From Streptacidiphilus rugosus AM-16 (GTDB lineage: Bacteria; Actinomycetota; Actinomycetes; Streptomycetales; Streptomycetaceae), in contig NZ_JQMJ01000004.1 in NCBI RefSeq assembly GCF_000744655.1, forward strand, positions 1,736,001 through 1,800,000: DNA of 64,000 bases, given 5' to 3'. The stretch's first letter is position 1, and the number at the start of each line of letters is the position of its first letter. The position numbers were made by a program, and so were the translations under genes. Below the pieces are notes generated by a model, which did not search any database, was not told where the DNA came from, and saw nothing but the letters and a program-made list of their open reading frames with translations. This document shows positions 1 through 8,345 of the stretch, in pieces.

Positions 1-808
1 GGTAGATCGCGTGGACGCCGTCCTGGTCGAAGAAGGGCATCTCGTCGTTGCCGAGCAGCTTGAGCTGGTCGTGCATGCCCAGGTCGGGCAGGCCGGGGGC
101 CTTGACCAGACCGTGGGCGACGTCGATGCGGAAGCCGTCGACGCCGAGGTCGAGCCAGAAGCGCAGGATCGAGCGGAACTCGTCGGCGACGGCCGGGTGC
201 TCCCAGTCGAAGTCGGGCTGCTCGGGGGCGAACAGGTGCAGGTACCACTCCCCCGCGCTGCCGTCCGGCTCGGTGACCCGGGTCCAGGCCGGGCCGCCGA
301 AGATGGACTCCCAGTCGTTGGGCGGCAGTTCGCCGGAGAGGCCGCGGCCGGGCCGGAAGTGGAACCGCTTGCGCAGCGCGGAGCCCGGGCCCTCGCGCAG
401 CGCCTGCTGGAACCACTCGTGCTGGTCCGAGCAGTGGTTGGGGACCAGGTCGAAGATGACCCGCAGGCCGAGCGCGTGCGCGTCCTCGATCAGCCCGGCG
501 GCGTCGGCGGTGTCGCCGAACATCGGGTCGACCTTGCGGTAGTCGGCGACGTCGTAGCCGGCGTCGGCCTGCGGGGAGGCGTAGAAGGGGGAGAGCCAGA
601 CCGCGTCCACACCCAGGTCGCGCAGGTAGGACAGACGCGAGCGGACGCCGGCGAGGTCGCCCATCCCGTCGCCGTTCGCGTCGGCGAAGCTGCGCGGGTA
701 GACCTGGTAGATCACCGCGTCGCGCCACCAGCCGGTTCTCCGCTGCGCGAGGGGATCGCCCCCGACGATGCGTGCGGAGCGGTCCGGAATGACGAGATGC
801 TGGGTCAT
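1..808 (-). CDS. aglA: alpha-glucosidase, GH13 family (3' end beyond window)
   Basis: Cytoplasmic GH13 glucosidase expected to release glucose from imported maltose or maltodextrins. The gene runs off the left edge, so only the N-terminal 269 residues are present. Seen: an early DAVIYQVYPRSFADANGDG stretch, the region I block FDLVPNHCSD, and DGFRIDVAHG near residue 229, whose second Asp is the expected nucleophile of the (beta/alpha)8 barrel. The ATG start lies 70 bases downstream of malG on the same strand, so it probably ends the mal operon. The order malR-malE-malF-malG-aglA matches the Streptomyces maltose locus, which supports the name. Oligo-1,6-glucosidase is the main alternative. Confidence 0.9.
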   Translation of the reverse strand, partial: MTQHLVIPDRSARIVGGDPLAQRRTGWWRDAVIYQVYPRSFADANGDGMGDLAGVRSRLSYLRDLGVDAVWLSPFYASPQADAGYDVADYRKVDPMFGDTADAAGLIEDAHALGLRVIFDLVPNHCSDQHEWFQQALREGPGSALRKRFHFRPGRGLSGELPPNDWESIFGGPAWTRVTEPDGSAGEWYLHLFAPEQPDFDWEHPAVADEFRSILRFWLDLGVDGFRIDVAHGLVKAPGLPDLGMHDQLKLLGNDEMPFFDQDGVHAIY

Positions 809-878
809 GGGATCCCTTGACTGCGATATCTGGGACGGATCGGAGCGGGTGGTGCGGCGGCGCGGGGCCGGGCCGGTG

Positions 879-1739
879 TCAGCCCTTGGTGCCGCCGGCG
901 GTGAGGCCGGTCACCAGGTTCTTCTGGACGACGTAGAACAGGGCGGCCGCCGGGATGGCGATGAGCACGCCGGTCGCGGCCAGGTAGTTCCACTGCGAGT
1001 TGTACTGGCTGATGAACTGCTTCATGCCGATGGCGAGCGTCAGCTTGTTCGGCGAGAGCAGGAAGAAGGAGGCGAAGGCGACCTCGCCCCACGCGGTGAT
1101 GAAGGTGTAGAACGCGGCCACGGCCAGTCCCGGACGGGCCAGCGGCAGGATCAGCCGCCAGAAGGTGCCGAACGGGGTCAGGCCGTCGATCCGCCCGGCC
1201 TCGTCGATGTCCACCGGGATGGTGTCGAAGTAGCCCTTGAGCAGCCAGGCGCAGTACGGCACGGCGGTGGTGCAGTAGACCAGGATGAGGCCCAGGTAGC
1301 TGTCGAGCAGCCCGGTCTCGGAGAGGATCTTGTACAGCGGCACCATCAGCACGGCGACCGGGAACATCTGGGTCAGCAGGAAGGTGTACATCAGGGTGCC
1401 GCGGCCCAGGAACCTGATCCGGGAGACGGCGTAGCCGGCGCTGGCGGAGACCAGCACGCCGATCACCATGGTGCCGGCGGCGACGATCGCCGAGTTGCCC
1501 AGCCAGGTCAGGAAGTCGGTCTGCCCGAGCACGTGGCTGTAGTTGGACAGCGAGGGGTGGGCCGCGATGCGCTGCGGGTGCTGGTAGTCGAACTCGCCCG
1601 CACCGAGCGAGATGTAGACGACCCAGACCACCGGGAAGGCGGCGATGAAGGCGGCCAGGGCGAGGACACCGTGCAGGCCGAGCGAGGCGAGCAGCGAGCG
1701 CCGGCCGCGGACGCGGGGCTTCGTGGGGATGATGCTCAT
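879..1739 (-). CDS. malG: maltose ABC transporter permease, MalG-like
   Basis: Inner-membrane permease of a carbohydrate ABC importer (286 aa, normal for MalG). Six hydrophobic segments can be read, starting at about residue 17. The cytoplasmic coupling loop EAGRIDGLTPFGTFWRLILP fits the EAA motif of MalFG-type permeases. The ATG start overlaps the malF stop by four bases (ATGA), so the two subunits are translationally coupled. No ATPase gene is present; in Streptomyces such importers usually share the MsiK ATPase encoded elsewhere (family knowledge, not seen here). Confidence 0.93.
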   Translation of the reverse strand: MSIIPTKPRVRGRRSLLASLGLHGVLALAAFIAAFPVVWVVYISLGAGEFDYQHPQRIAAHPSLSNYSHVLGQTDFLTWLGNSAIVAAGTMVIGVLVSASAGYAVSRIRFLGRGTLMYTFLLTQMFPVAVLMVPLYKILSETGLLDSYLGLILVYCTTAVPYCAWLLKGYFDTIPVDIDEAGRIDGLTPFGTFWRLILPLARPGLAVAAFYTFITAWGEVAFASFFLLSPNKLTLAIGMKQFISQYNSQWNYLAATGVLIAIPAAALFYVVQKNLVTGLTAGGTKG

Positions 1740-2734
1740 GCCTGCGCTCCCTGCATGCGCCGGATCCAGCGCCGGTAGAACTCGGTGAAGACGACCAGGA
1801 TGGACAGGCACAGCACGCCGACGGTGGCGGCGCGGGCGTAGTCCATCGGCGTCTGACCGAAGAAGAGCTTGTAGGAGTAGGTCACCAGGATCTGCACGCT
1901 GTCGCTGTTGTTCGCGCCGAAGAGCAGGAAGATGACGTTGAACTGGTTGAACGTCCAGATGATGCCCAGCAGCACCAGGGTGCTGCTGACCGGGCGCAGG
2001 CCGGGCAGGGTGACGTGGCGGAAACGCTGCCAGGCACTGGCCCCGTCCATCTCGGCCGCCTCGTAGAGCTCGGCGGGGATGGCCTGCAGGCCGCCCAGCA
2101 TGGAGAGCATCATGAACGGCACGCCGACCCAGGTGTTGACCGCGATGGCGGCGATCTTCTGCCAGAACGGGTCGCTCAGCCAGGAGATGTGGCCCAGGCC
2201 GATCGCTCCGGTGAGCGAGTTGAGCACGCCGTCGTCGGCCAGCATCAGCCGCCACGAGAAGATGGTGACGAAGGTCGGCACGGCCCAGGGCAGCACCAGC
2301 AGCAGCCGGTAGAAGGCGCGGCCGCGCACCTGGCGGTTGAGCAGGACCGCCAGACCGAGACCGAGCGAGACGGTCACGGTGACGCAGCTGACGGTCCAGA
2401 TGATGGTCCACCAGAAGTGCGGCCAGAACTGGTTGTCCGGGCCGGACAGGATGTCCAGGTAGGTCTTCAGACCGACCCAGCTGAAGGTGTCGGGGATGTG
2501 GTTGACCCCGATGGTGTGCCCGACGTTGAGGCTGGTCGCGTCGGTGAAGGTGTACATGACGCCGAGGACCAGCGGGTAGCCGACCAGCAGCGCGAGGATC
2601 ACCACGACCGGGGCGCACATGGCCCACGCGTACCAGAACTGGTCGTACGATCGCCGGATCCGCTTGAGCGGTCCTGCCCGCCGCTCCTCGGCCCGGCGTG
2701 GCGGAGCGGTTTCCACCGGTGCGGCCACGGTCAT
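1736..2734 (-). CDS. malF: maltose ABC transporter permease, MalF-like
   Basis: First permease of the importer, 332 aa. A charged N-terminus of about 35 residues (RRAEERRAGPLKRIRRSYD) precedes six membrane segments. The coupling loop EAAEMDGASAWQRFRHVTLP carries the EAA-type motif. It follows malE by about 110 bases and overlaps malG by four bases, so malE-malF-malG look like one transcript. The ATG start is preceded by a GGTGTCAG-like purine tract. Substrate (maltose/maltodextrin) is inferred from the neighbouring malE, malR and GH13 genes. Confidence 0.92.
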   Translation of the reverse strand: MTVAAPVETAPPRRAEERRAGPLKRIRRSYDQFWYAWAMCAPVVVILALLVGYPLVLGVMYTFTDATSLNVGHTIGVNHIPDTFSWVGLKTYLDILSGPDNQFWPHFWWTIIWTVSCVTVTVSLGLGLAVLLNRQVRGRAFYRLLLVLPWAVPTFVTIFSWRLMLADDGVLNSLTGAIGLGHISWLSDPFWQKIAAIAVNTWVGVPFMMLSMLGGLQAIPAELYEAAEMDGASAWQRFRHVTLPGLRPVSSTLVLLGIIWTFNQFNVIFLLFGANNSDSVQILVTYSYKLFFGQTPMDYARAATVGVLCLSILVVFTEFYRRWIRRMQGAQA

Positions 2735-2842
2735 GCTGACACCTCTTCAGGAAGACACGTACAACTCAACGATTGGACCTGCGGGCGACGGCCGACCGGC
2801 CGGCCGTCTCCACCCTCAAGGAGACGGCCGACCGGTGGCTGA

Positions 2843-4132
2843 TCACTGGGCGGCGTAGTCCGGGAGCAGCTTCTGCGACTGGACGGTCACGTTGGACATG
2901 CCCGCCTGGACGCTCTCCTGGCCGGTGAGGATCTTCGTCAGCTCGGTGCCGAAGGGGCCGTACAGGGAGCTGTACTGGGCGTTGGCCGGGCGCGGCATGC
3001 CGGCCGAGAGGACGGCCTGGAAGCCGGCGATGCCCGGGTTGGCGGTGACGGCCGAGGTGTAGGCGTCCTGGCGGGTCGGCAGCGTCGCGTTCTTGGTCGC
3101 GATGGTGGTCTGCGAGGCGGCCGAGGTCAGGAAGGCGATCAGCTTCTCGGAGGCAGCCTGGTGGGCGGCGTCCGAACCGGCGTAGGCGACCAGGTTGTGG
3201 CCACCGATCGGGGCGCCGGCCTTGCCGGCCGAGCCGGCCGGGACGGCGGCGATGCCGAGGTTCGACTTGTCGGTGAAGGAGGAGCCCTTGAAGACGTTGG
3301 TGGTCTCCCACGGGCCCTGGATGATCGAGGCGACCTTGCCGCTCTCGAACGCGTCCATGATGTTGGCGTAGCCGTTGGCGGTGGTGTCCAGCTTGGCGAC
3401 GCCGGGCGCGGAGATCAGGTCCTTGAGCGTGTTGATGCCCTTGATCGCGGCGGCGGAGTTGAACTCCAGCTTCTTGTTCGCGACGTCGATCATGTCGGTG
3501 CCCTCGCCGTAGAGGAAGGGCATCGCGTAGTAGGAGTTCGGGTTGAAGTCGAAGCCGTCGACGCCGGCCTTCTGCTTGATCTGGGCGGCGTCGGCCTTGA
3601 GCTGGTCCCAGGTGGTCGGCGCGGCGGTGATGCCGGCCTTCGCGAAGATCGCCTTGTTGTACATCAGGGCGAGGGTGTCGGTGACCTCGGGGATGCCGTA
3701 CAGCTTGCCCTGGTACGTGGCCTGGGTGATGAGCTGCTGCTCGAAGGAGGCCTTCTCGGCGGCGGCGGGGGTGCCGTCCAGCGGGACGAGGTAGCCCTGC
3801 TGGGCGAAGCCGGCGACCCAGCCCACGTCCGAGCGCAGGACGTCGGGCGCGCCCTTGCCGGCGGCCGCGGCGGTGGTGAACTTGGTCTGGGCGTCGGCGA
3901 ACGGCACGCTGACGTAGTTGACCTTGATGTTCGGGTTGGCCCGCTCGAACTGGGCGACCAGCGCCTTGTAGGTCGGAGCCTCGTTGGTGGCGTCCGAGGT
4001 GTCCCACCAGGTGATGGTGACAGGACCCGCGCTGGCGGCGGAGCCGCTCGCGCTGCTGCCGCTGGAACCGCAAGCGCTTGCAGAAACCGCTATCGCCGTC
4101 GCCAGTACGGCTGCCGCAATGCCACGACGCAT
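2843..4132 (-). CDS. malE: maltose/maltodextrin-binding lipoprotein
   Basis: Extracellular solute-binding protein (429 aa) of the MalE family, tethered to the outer face of the membrane. The N-terminus is a lipoprotein signal: MRRG, a hydrophobic run, then a lipobox ending SASAC with Cys21 as the lipidated residue, followed by a Ser/Gly-rich linker. The mature part begins VTITWWDTSD, typical of sugar-binding proteins. The ATG is preceded by GAAGGAG at good spacing. It is the first structural gene of the mal operon, separated from malR by a hairpin and operator-like repeats. Unusually, the lipobox codons contain a perfect GCAAGCGCTTGC palindrome, discussed in the findings. Confidence 0.94.
   Translation of the reverse strand: MRRGIAAAVLATAIAVSASACGSSGSSASGSAASAGPVTITWWDTSDATNEAPTYKALVAQFERANPNIKVNYVSVPFADAQTKFTTAAAAGKGAPDVLRSDVGWVAGFAQQGYLVPLDGTPAAAEKASFEQQLITQATYQGKLYGIPEVTDTLALMYNKAIFAKAGITAAPTTWDQLKADAAQIKQKAGVDGFDFNPNSYYAMPFLYGEGTDMIDVANKKLEFNSAAAIKGINTLKDLISAPGVAKLDTTANGYANIMDAFESGKVASIIQGPWETTNVFKGSSFTDKSNLGIAAVPAGSAGKAGAPIGGHNLVAYAGSDAAHQAASEKLIAFLTSAASQTTIATKNATLPTRQDAYTSAVTANPGIAGFQAVLSAGMPRPANAQYSSLYGPFGTELTKILTGQESVQAGMSNVTVQSQKLLPDYAAQ
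4070..4081. promoter_or_regulatory. intragenic LacI-type palindrome GCAAGCGCTTGC
   Basis: A perfect 12-bp palindrome with a central CG, the form bound by many LacI/GalR repressors. It lies inside malE, over the codons for A-S-A-C of the lipobox. It uses GCA and GCT alanine codons, which are rare in this GC-rich genome, suggesting the DNA sequence rather than the protein is constrained. The natural binder would be MalR, encoded just upstream. Binding is inferred. Confidence 0.5.
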
Positions 4133-4198
4133 TGGTGCACTCCTTCAAGGGTGGATGCCCTGCGACCGCACTGCCGCCGGGCTTGGGGAGGAACGTAA

Positions 4199-4217
4199 CA
4201 GCGAGGAAAGCTCGCTG
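4199..4217. promoter_or_regulatory. inverted repeat in malE 5' region
   Basis: CAGCGAG-N5-CTCGCTG, a perfect 7-bp inverted repeat about 67 bases upstream of the malE start. It could be a leader RNA hairpin or part of the promoter control region. No consensus promoter could be assigned with confidence. Confidence 0.35.
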
Positions 4218-4225
4218 GAAAGGCC

Positions 4226-4244
4226 TTGCAGCAACTTTCTGCAA
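4226..4244. promoter_or_regulatory. probable MalR operator upstream of malE
   Basis: TTGCAG-N7-CTGCAA, a perfect inverted repeat preceded by C, so one arm reads CTTGCAG. That heptamer resembles the repeated motif described for MalR binding in Streptomyces (from memory). It sits about 95 bases before the malE start, between malE and the malR terminator hairpin, where an operator over the malE promoter is expected. Confidence 0.6.
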
Positions 4245-4294
4245 AGCGGGGTGATCGTTACCTCCACGTGTCCTGCACGTTGCCGGGAAACGAC

Positions 4295-4330
4295 ACCAGC
4301 CGCGTACCCGACAACGGGTACGCGGCTGGT
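4295..4330 (-). terminator. hairpin terminator after malR
   Basis: A perfect 16-bp stem (arms 4295-4310 and 4315-4330) with a four-base ACAA loop, 28 bases past the malR stop. It has no T-run, as is common in Streptomyces. It should end malR transcription and insulate the malE promoter, although some read-through is possible. Confidence 0.75.
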
Positions 4331-4357
4331 GAGGGGCTTGCGGGCGTTACTGCAAGG

Positions 4358-5368
4358 CTACGCAGGCGCCGCCGGTCCGGTGGAGCCCCGGACCACGAGC
4401 TCCGGCTCGAAGAGCAGCTCGTCGTGGGTCACCCGGGCGCCGGCGATCTCGCCGACGAGCAGGTCGACGGCGGCCCGGCCCATCGCCTCGATCGGCTGGC
4501 GGATCGTCGTCAGCGGCGGATCGGTGCAGGTCATGAAGGAGGAGTCGTCGTAGCCGACGACCGAGACATCGCGCGGGACGTCGAGACCGCGGCGGCGGGC
4601 GGCGCGGACGGCGCCGAGCGCGAGCGGGTCGCTGGCGCAGATGACGCCGGTGACGCCGCGCTTGAGCAGCCGCGTGGTGGCGGCCTGGCCGCCCTCCAGC
4701 GAGAAGAGCGCGTGCTCGACCGCCTCGTCGGGCAGTTCCACCCCGGCCCTGGCCGCGGCCTCCTTCGCCGCCGCGAGCTTGCGCTGCGAGGGGACGTGGT
4801 CGGGCGGGCCGAGCACCAGGCCGATCCTGCGGTGGCCGAGCGAGACCAGGTGTCCGACGGCCTGCTCGACCGCCACCGCGTCGTCACAGCTGACCTGGGG
4901 GAAGTCCAGGTCCTCTATGGCCGCGTTCATCAGCACCGTGGGCAGCCCGCGCTCGGCGAGCCGCTCGTAGTGGCCGTGCGGGGACTCGGCCTGGGCGTAC
5001 ATGCCGCCGAAGAAGACCACGCCGGAGACCTGCTGCTGGAGGAGCAGCTCCACGTAGTCGGCCTCGGAGACGCCGCCGGCGGTCTGCGTGCACAGCACGG
5101 GCGTGAAACCCTGCTGGGCCAGCGCGCCGCCGACCACCTCGGCGAAGGCGGGGAAGATCGGGTTCTGCAGCTCGGGCAGGACCAGGCCGACCAGGCGCGA
5201 GCGTTCGCCGCGCAGCTGGGTCGGTCGTTCGTAGCCGAGCACGTCGAGTGCGGTCAGGACAGCTGTGCGGGTGGCCTCCGAGACGCCCGGCTTGCCGTTG
5301 AGCACCCGGCTGACCGTCGCCTCGCTGACCCCGACCTTCTGCGCGACCTCGGCGAGTCGTCGTGTCAT
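4358..5368 (-). CDS. malR: LacI-family repressor, MalR-like
   Basis: DNA-binding repressor expected to control the downstream mal operon in response to maltose-type sugars. At 336 aa it has normal LacI/GalR length. The N-terminal helix-turn-helix reads RRLAEVAQKVGVSEATVSRV followed by LNGKPGVSE; the rest is the periplasmic-binding-protein-like sensor with SRLVGLVLPELQNPIF early and DVSVVGYDDS late. The chosen ATG puts the helix-turn-helix at residue 3, as usual; an upstream in-frame start would add only eight unconserved residues. It is transcribed toward malE and ends in a strong hairpin. Confidence 0.9.
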   Translation of the reverse strand: MTRRLAEVAQKVGVSEATVSRVLNGKPGVSEATRTAVLTALDVLGYERPTQLRGERSRLVGLVLPELQNPIFPAFAEVVGGALAQQGFTPVLCTQTAGGVSEADYVELLLQQQVSGVVFFGGMYAQAESPHGHYERLAERGLPTVLMNAAIEDLDFPQVSCDDAVAVEQAVGHLVSLGHRRIGLVLGPPDHVPSQRKLAAAKEAAARAGVELPDEAVEHALFSLEGGQAATTRLLKRGVTGVICASDPLALGAVRAARRRGLDVPRDVSVVGYDDSSFMTCTDPPLTTIRQPIEAMGRAAVDLLVGEIAGARVTHDELLFEPELVVRGSTGPAAPA

Positions 5369-5392
5369 GCAGGCAAGGCTAGTGCACGGCAC

Positions 5393-5415
5393 GCAAGCTG
5401 CTTACGCATTCTTGC
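5393..5415. promoter_or_regulatory. inverted repeat at malR 5' end
   Basis: GCAAG-N13-CTTGC lies 25 bases upstream of the malR ATG and overlaps the stop codon of the upstream oxidoreductase gene. The arms match half-sites of the putative MalR operators near malE, suggesting autoregulation. A further CTGCAAG half-site lies at about 5435-5441. Confidence 0.4.
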
Positions 5416-8281
5416 AATTCCCCGGCATCGGTTGCTGCAAGGCGAGGTCAAGCAGCTCAGCGAGGTGCAGCGCCTTTCGCCCGTCCGCGAGTTGGGCGAT
5501 CTGGGTGCGGCAGCTGAAGCCGTCGGCCAGCACCGGGGCCGCCGGTTCGGCGCGGAGTGCGGGCAGCAGCACCCGCTCGGCGGCGGCGACGGACACCTCG
5601 TGGTGGCCGGGCTCGAAGCCGAAGTTCCCGGCGAGACCGCAGCAGGAGGCGGGCAGTCTGCGCAGGTCGAGACCGAGTCTGGCCGCCAGCCGGTCGTCGG
5701 CCCCGGTGCCGAGCACCGCGTGCTGGTGGCAGTGGGTCTGTGCGAGCGCGCCGCGCAGCCCGTCCGGCAGCGGCGGGAACTCGGGCAGCTGATCCCGGCG
5801 CTCGTCCAGGAACTCGGCGAAGGTCCGGACGCGGGCGGCGAGCCGGGCGGCGGCCGGGTCGTCAGGGAGATGCCGCGGCAGTTCCTCGCGCAGGGCGGCG
5901 GCGCAGCTGGGTTCCAGCACCACGACGGGCAGCTCCGCCACGTCCCCGCGGCCCAGCGCGCGCAGCGTGCGGGCCATGGTTCGGCGCGCGGCGTCGAGGC
6001 GTCCGGTGGTCACCTGCGTCAGCCCGCAGCAGACCGGGCCCGCGGGCAGCACCGGCCGGAATCCGCAGCGTTCCAGCACGGCGGCGGCGGCCCGCAGCAC
6101 GCCGGGGTCGAGGTGGTTGCCGAAGGTGTCCGGCCAGAGCAGCACCGGCTCGCCGGTGGACGGCGGACGGTGGTCACGGGCGAAGGCGCGGGCGGGGATC
6201 GGCGGCAGCGGGCGCTCGGGCGCCGTTCCGGCAAGGACGCGGGCGGCCACGGCGAGGGGCCGGATCCGCAGCGCGCGGGCCGCCGCGGTCCCCAGTCCGG
6301 GCACCGCGTGCAGCAGGCGCAGCAGCCGGGGCAGGCCGCCCAGCACGAGGTGCGTGCGCGGCCGCGGGCGTCGGCGGTAGTGGCGGTGCAGGAACTCGGA
6401 CTTGTAGGTCGCCATGTCGACCTGGACCGGGCAGTCGCGGGCGCAGCCCTTGCAGGAGAGGCAGAGGTCGAGCGCGTCCAGCACCTCGCGGGAGCGCCAG
6501 CCGTCGGCGATCGGACCGTCCGCGCGGGTCAGGCCGCGCAGCAGCTCGGCGAGCAGGCGCGCGCGGCCCCGGGTGGAGTGCCGCTCGTCGCGTGTGGCCG
6601 CGTAGCTGGGGCACATCACCCCTGACGGCTCGTCCGCGACGCAGGCGCCGACGCCGACGCAGCGCCGCGCGCCGTCGGCCAACGGCAGCTCGCGGTGGAG
6701 CGCGGGCTGCCGCAGGTCCGCGTCGAGCGGCCGCGGGTCGACGAGGTTGCCGGGGTTCAGCAGGTTCGTGGGGTCGAACAGCGCCTTGAAGCTCCCGAAC
6801 AGCTCGATCACCTCGGGCGGGTACATCCGGGTCAGCAGCTCGGCGCGGGCCTGACCGTCGCCGTGTTCGCCGGAGAGCGAGCCGCCGTGCCGGACCACGA
6901 GATCGGCGGCCTCGGTGAGGAACGCCCGGAACCGCCCGCCCGCCCGGCCGCCGTGGTCCCGGCCGCCGTGCTCCTCGTCGAGCGGGAAGTCGAGCCGCAG
7001 GTGGACGCAGCCTTCGCCGAAGTGGCCGTAGGGGGTGCCGCGCAGACCGTGCTCGGCGGTCAGCGCCCGCAGCTCGCGCAGGTAGCCGCCCAGGCGCTCC
7101 GGCGGCACCGCGGAGTCCTCCCAGCCCGGCCAGGCCTCCGAACCGTCGGGCGCGCGGGTGGCGGTTCCTGCGGCCGCCTCGCGGATCCGCCAGAACGCGC
7201 GCTGCTCGGCGGGGTCGGTGAGCACCACGACCCGGGCGCCCTGCTCCCGCGCAGCGCGGGCCAGCGCACGGGCGTGGTCGCCCGCCTCGGCCTCCAGCAG
7301 CAGCCAGCCCGCGCCCGCGGGCAGCCGCTCCCTGGCCGCCGGGTCGCGGACCAGGTCCGCGCCCATGCCCTCGGCCGTCAGCGGACGCAGCGGCAGCAGG
7401 TCGACGACGGCCTCCGCGGCGGCCGTCTCGTCCGCGTAGCCGGCGACGACCAGCTCCCTTGTGCGCGGCAGCGGCGCGAGGGCGACGGTCGCGCCCAGCA
7501 GGACGGCGCAGCCGCCCTCGGTGCCGGTGAGGGCGCGGGCGAGATCGAAGCCGCGCTCGGGCAGCAGCGCGTCCAGCGCGAACCCGGAGACCCGGCGCGG
7601 GAGTTGCGGAAAAGCCCGGCGCAGGGTGGTCAGGTTCCGCTCGACCAGGTCGTGCAGGCCCCGGTACAGCTCCCCCTCCCGGCCCGGCGTCCGCAGCAGC
7701 GCCGCGCGCTGCTCGGCGTTGCGCGGACCGTGGACGGTGAGCTCGGTGCCGTCGGCCAGCAGCAGGTCGAGCGAGCGGACGTTGTCGGCCGTCCGACCGA
7801 AGGCGACGGAGTGGGCGCCGCAGGAGTCGTTCCCGATCATCCCGCCGAGGGTGCAGCGGCTGTGCGTGGAAGGGTCGGGTCCGAAGACGAGACCGTGCGG
7901 CGCGGCAGCGGCCTGGAGCCGGTCCAGCACCGTCCCCGGCCGGACCCGCGCGGTCCGCGCGTCGGGGTCCACGGCGTCCGGCTCCAGTCCGCCGAGACCG
8001 GAGCGGAAGTCGAGCACCAACGCCCCTGGGCTGACGGCCTGTCCGCCGATGCTCGTCCCCGCGCCCCGCGCCAGCACCGGCACTCCGTGCTCCCGCGCCA
8101 AGGCGACCGCCGCCCGCACGTCGTCCGCCGAGGCGGGCCGCACGACGCCGAGCGGCACCTGACGGTAGTTGGAGGCGTCGTAGGCGTAGACGGCCCGCTG
8201 CGTCGCACTGAAGTCCACATCACCCCGCACCGCCGCCCGCAGGGCGGCCGCGAGGGCGGGGTCGAACGCTCCGTTGGTCAC
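5402..8281 (-). CDS. FAD-binding and Fe-S oxidoreductase, D-lactate/glycolate dehydrogenase type
   Basis: A 959-residue fusion of a flavin dehydrogenase and an iron-sulfur electron-transfer module, the layout of actinobacterial FAD-binding oxidoreductases related to D-lactate dehydrogenase. The FAD_binding_4 domain has RGAGTSIGGQ near residue 72, NDSCGAHSV and GTEGGCAVLLG. The C-terminal half has a cysteine-rich 4Fe-4S motif, CLSCKGCARDCP near residue 610, and two CCG motifs, CCGLTQVT and CCGLAGNFGFE. The GTG start (VTNGAFDP) was chosen because conserved sequence begins there; the open frame extends 85 unconserved residues further. Its stop is 34 bases from malR. The substrate, a 2-hydroxy acid, is inferred. 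Confidence 0.85.
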   Translation of the reverse strand: MTNGAFDPALAAALRAAVRGDVDFSATQRAVYAYDASNYRQVPLGVVRPASADDVRAAVALAREHGVPVLARGAGTSIGGQAVSPGALVLDFRSGLGGLEPDAVDPDARTARVRPGTVLDRLQAAAAPHGLVFGPDPSTHSRCTLGGMIGNDSCGAHSVAFGRTADNVRSLDLLLADGTELTVHGPRNAEQRAALLRTPGREGELYRGLHDLVERNLTTLRRAFPQLPRRVSGFALDALLPERGFDLARALTGTEGGCAVLLGATVALAPLPRTRELVVAGYADETAAAEAVVDLLPLRPLTAEGMGADLVRDPAARERLPAGAGWLLLEAEAGDHARALARAAREQGARVVVLTDPAEQRAFWRIREAAAGTATRAPDGSEAWPGWEDSAVPPERLGGYLRELRALTAEHGLRGTPYGHFGEGCVHLRLDFPLDEEHGGRDHGGRAGGRFRAFLTEAADLVVRHGGSLSGEHGDGQARAELLTRMYPPEVIELFGSFKALFDPTNLLNPGNLVDPRPLDADLRQPALHRELPLADGARRCVGVGACVADEPSGVMCPSYAATRDERHSTRGRARLLAELLRGLTRADGPIADGWRSREVLDALDLCLSCKGCARDCPVQVDMATYKSEFLHRHYRRRPRPRTHLVLGGLPRLLRLLHAVPGLGTAAARALRIRPLAVAARVLAGTAPERPLPPIPARAFARDHRPPSTGEPVLLWPDTFGNHLDPGVLRAAAAVLERCGFRPVLPAGPVCCGLTQVTTGRLDAARRTMARTLRALGRGDVAELPVVVLEPSCAAALREELPRHLPDDPAAARLAARVRTFAEFLDERRDQLPEFPPLPDGLRGALAQTHCHQHAVLGTGADDRLAARLGLDLRRLPASCCGLAGNFGFEPGHHEVSVAAAERVLLPALRAEPAAPVLADGFSCRTQIAQLADGRKALHLAELLDLALQQPMPGNCKNA

Positions 8282-8345
8282 AGGGCCATTGTGGATCACC
8301 CGCCCCGACCGGTCGGCGCGCCGTCCCGGAACCGCGGGGTCGGGG

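Noticed and set aside
879-2627. Single 582-codon frame spanning malF and malG
   Set aside because: Only the second half is real (malG); the first half is malF in the wrong frame. The malF frame overlaps the malG ATG by four bases, so these are two genes and not a fusion or frameshift.
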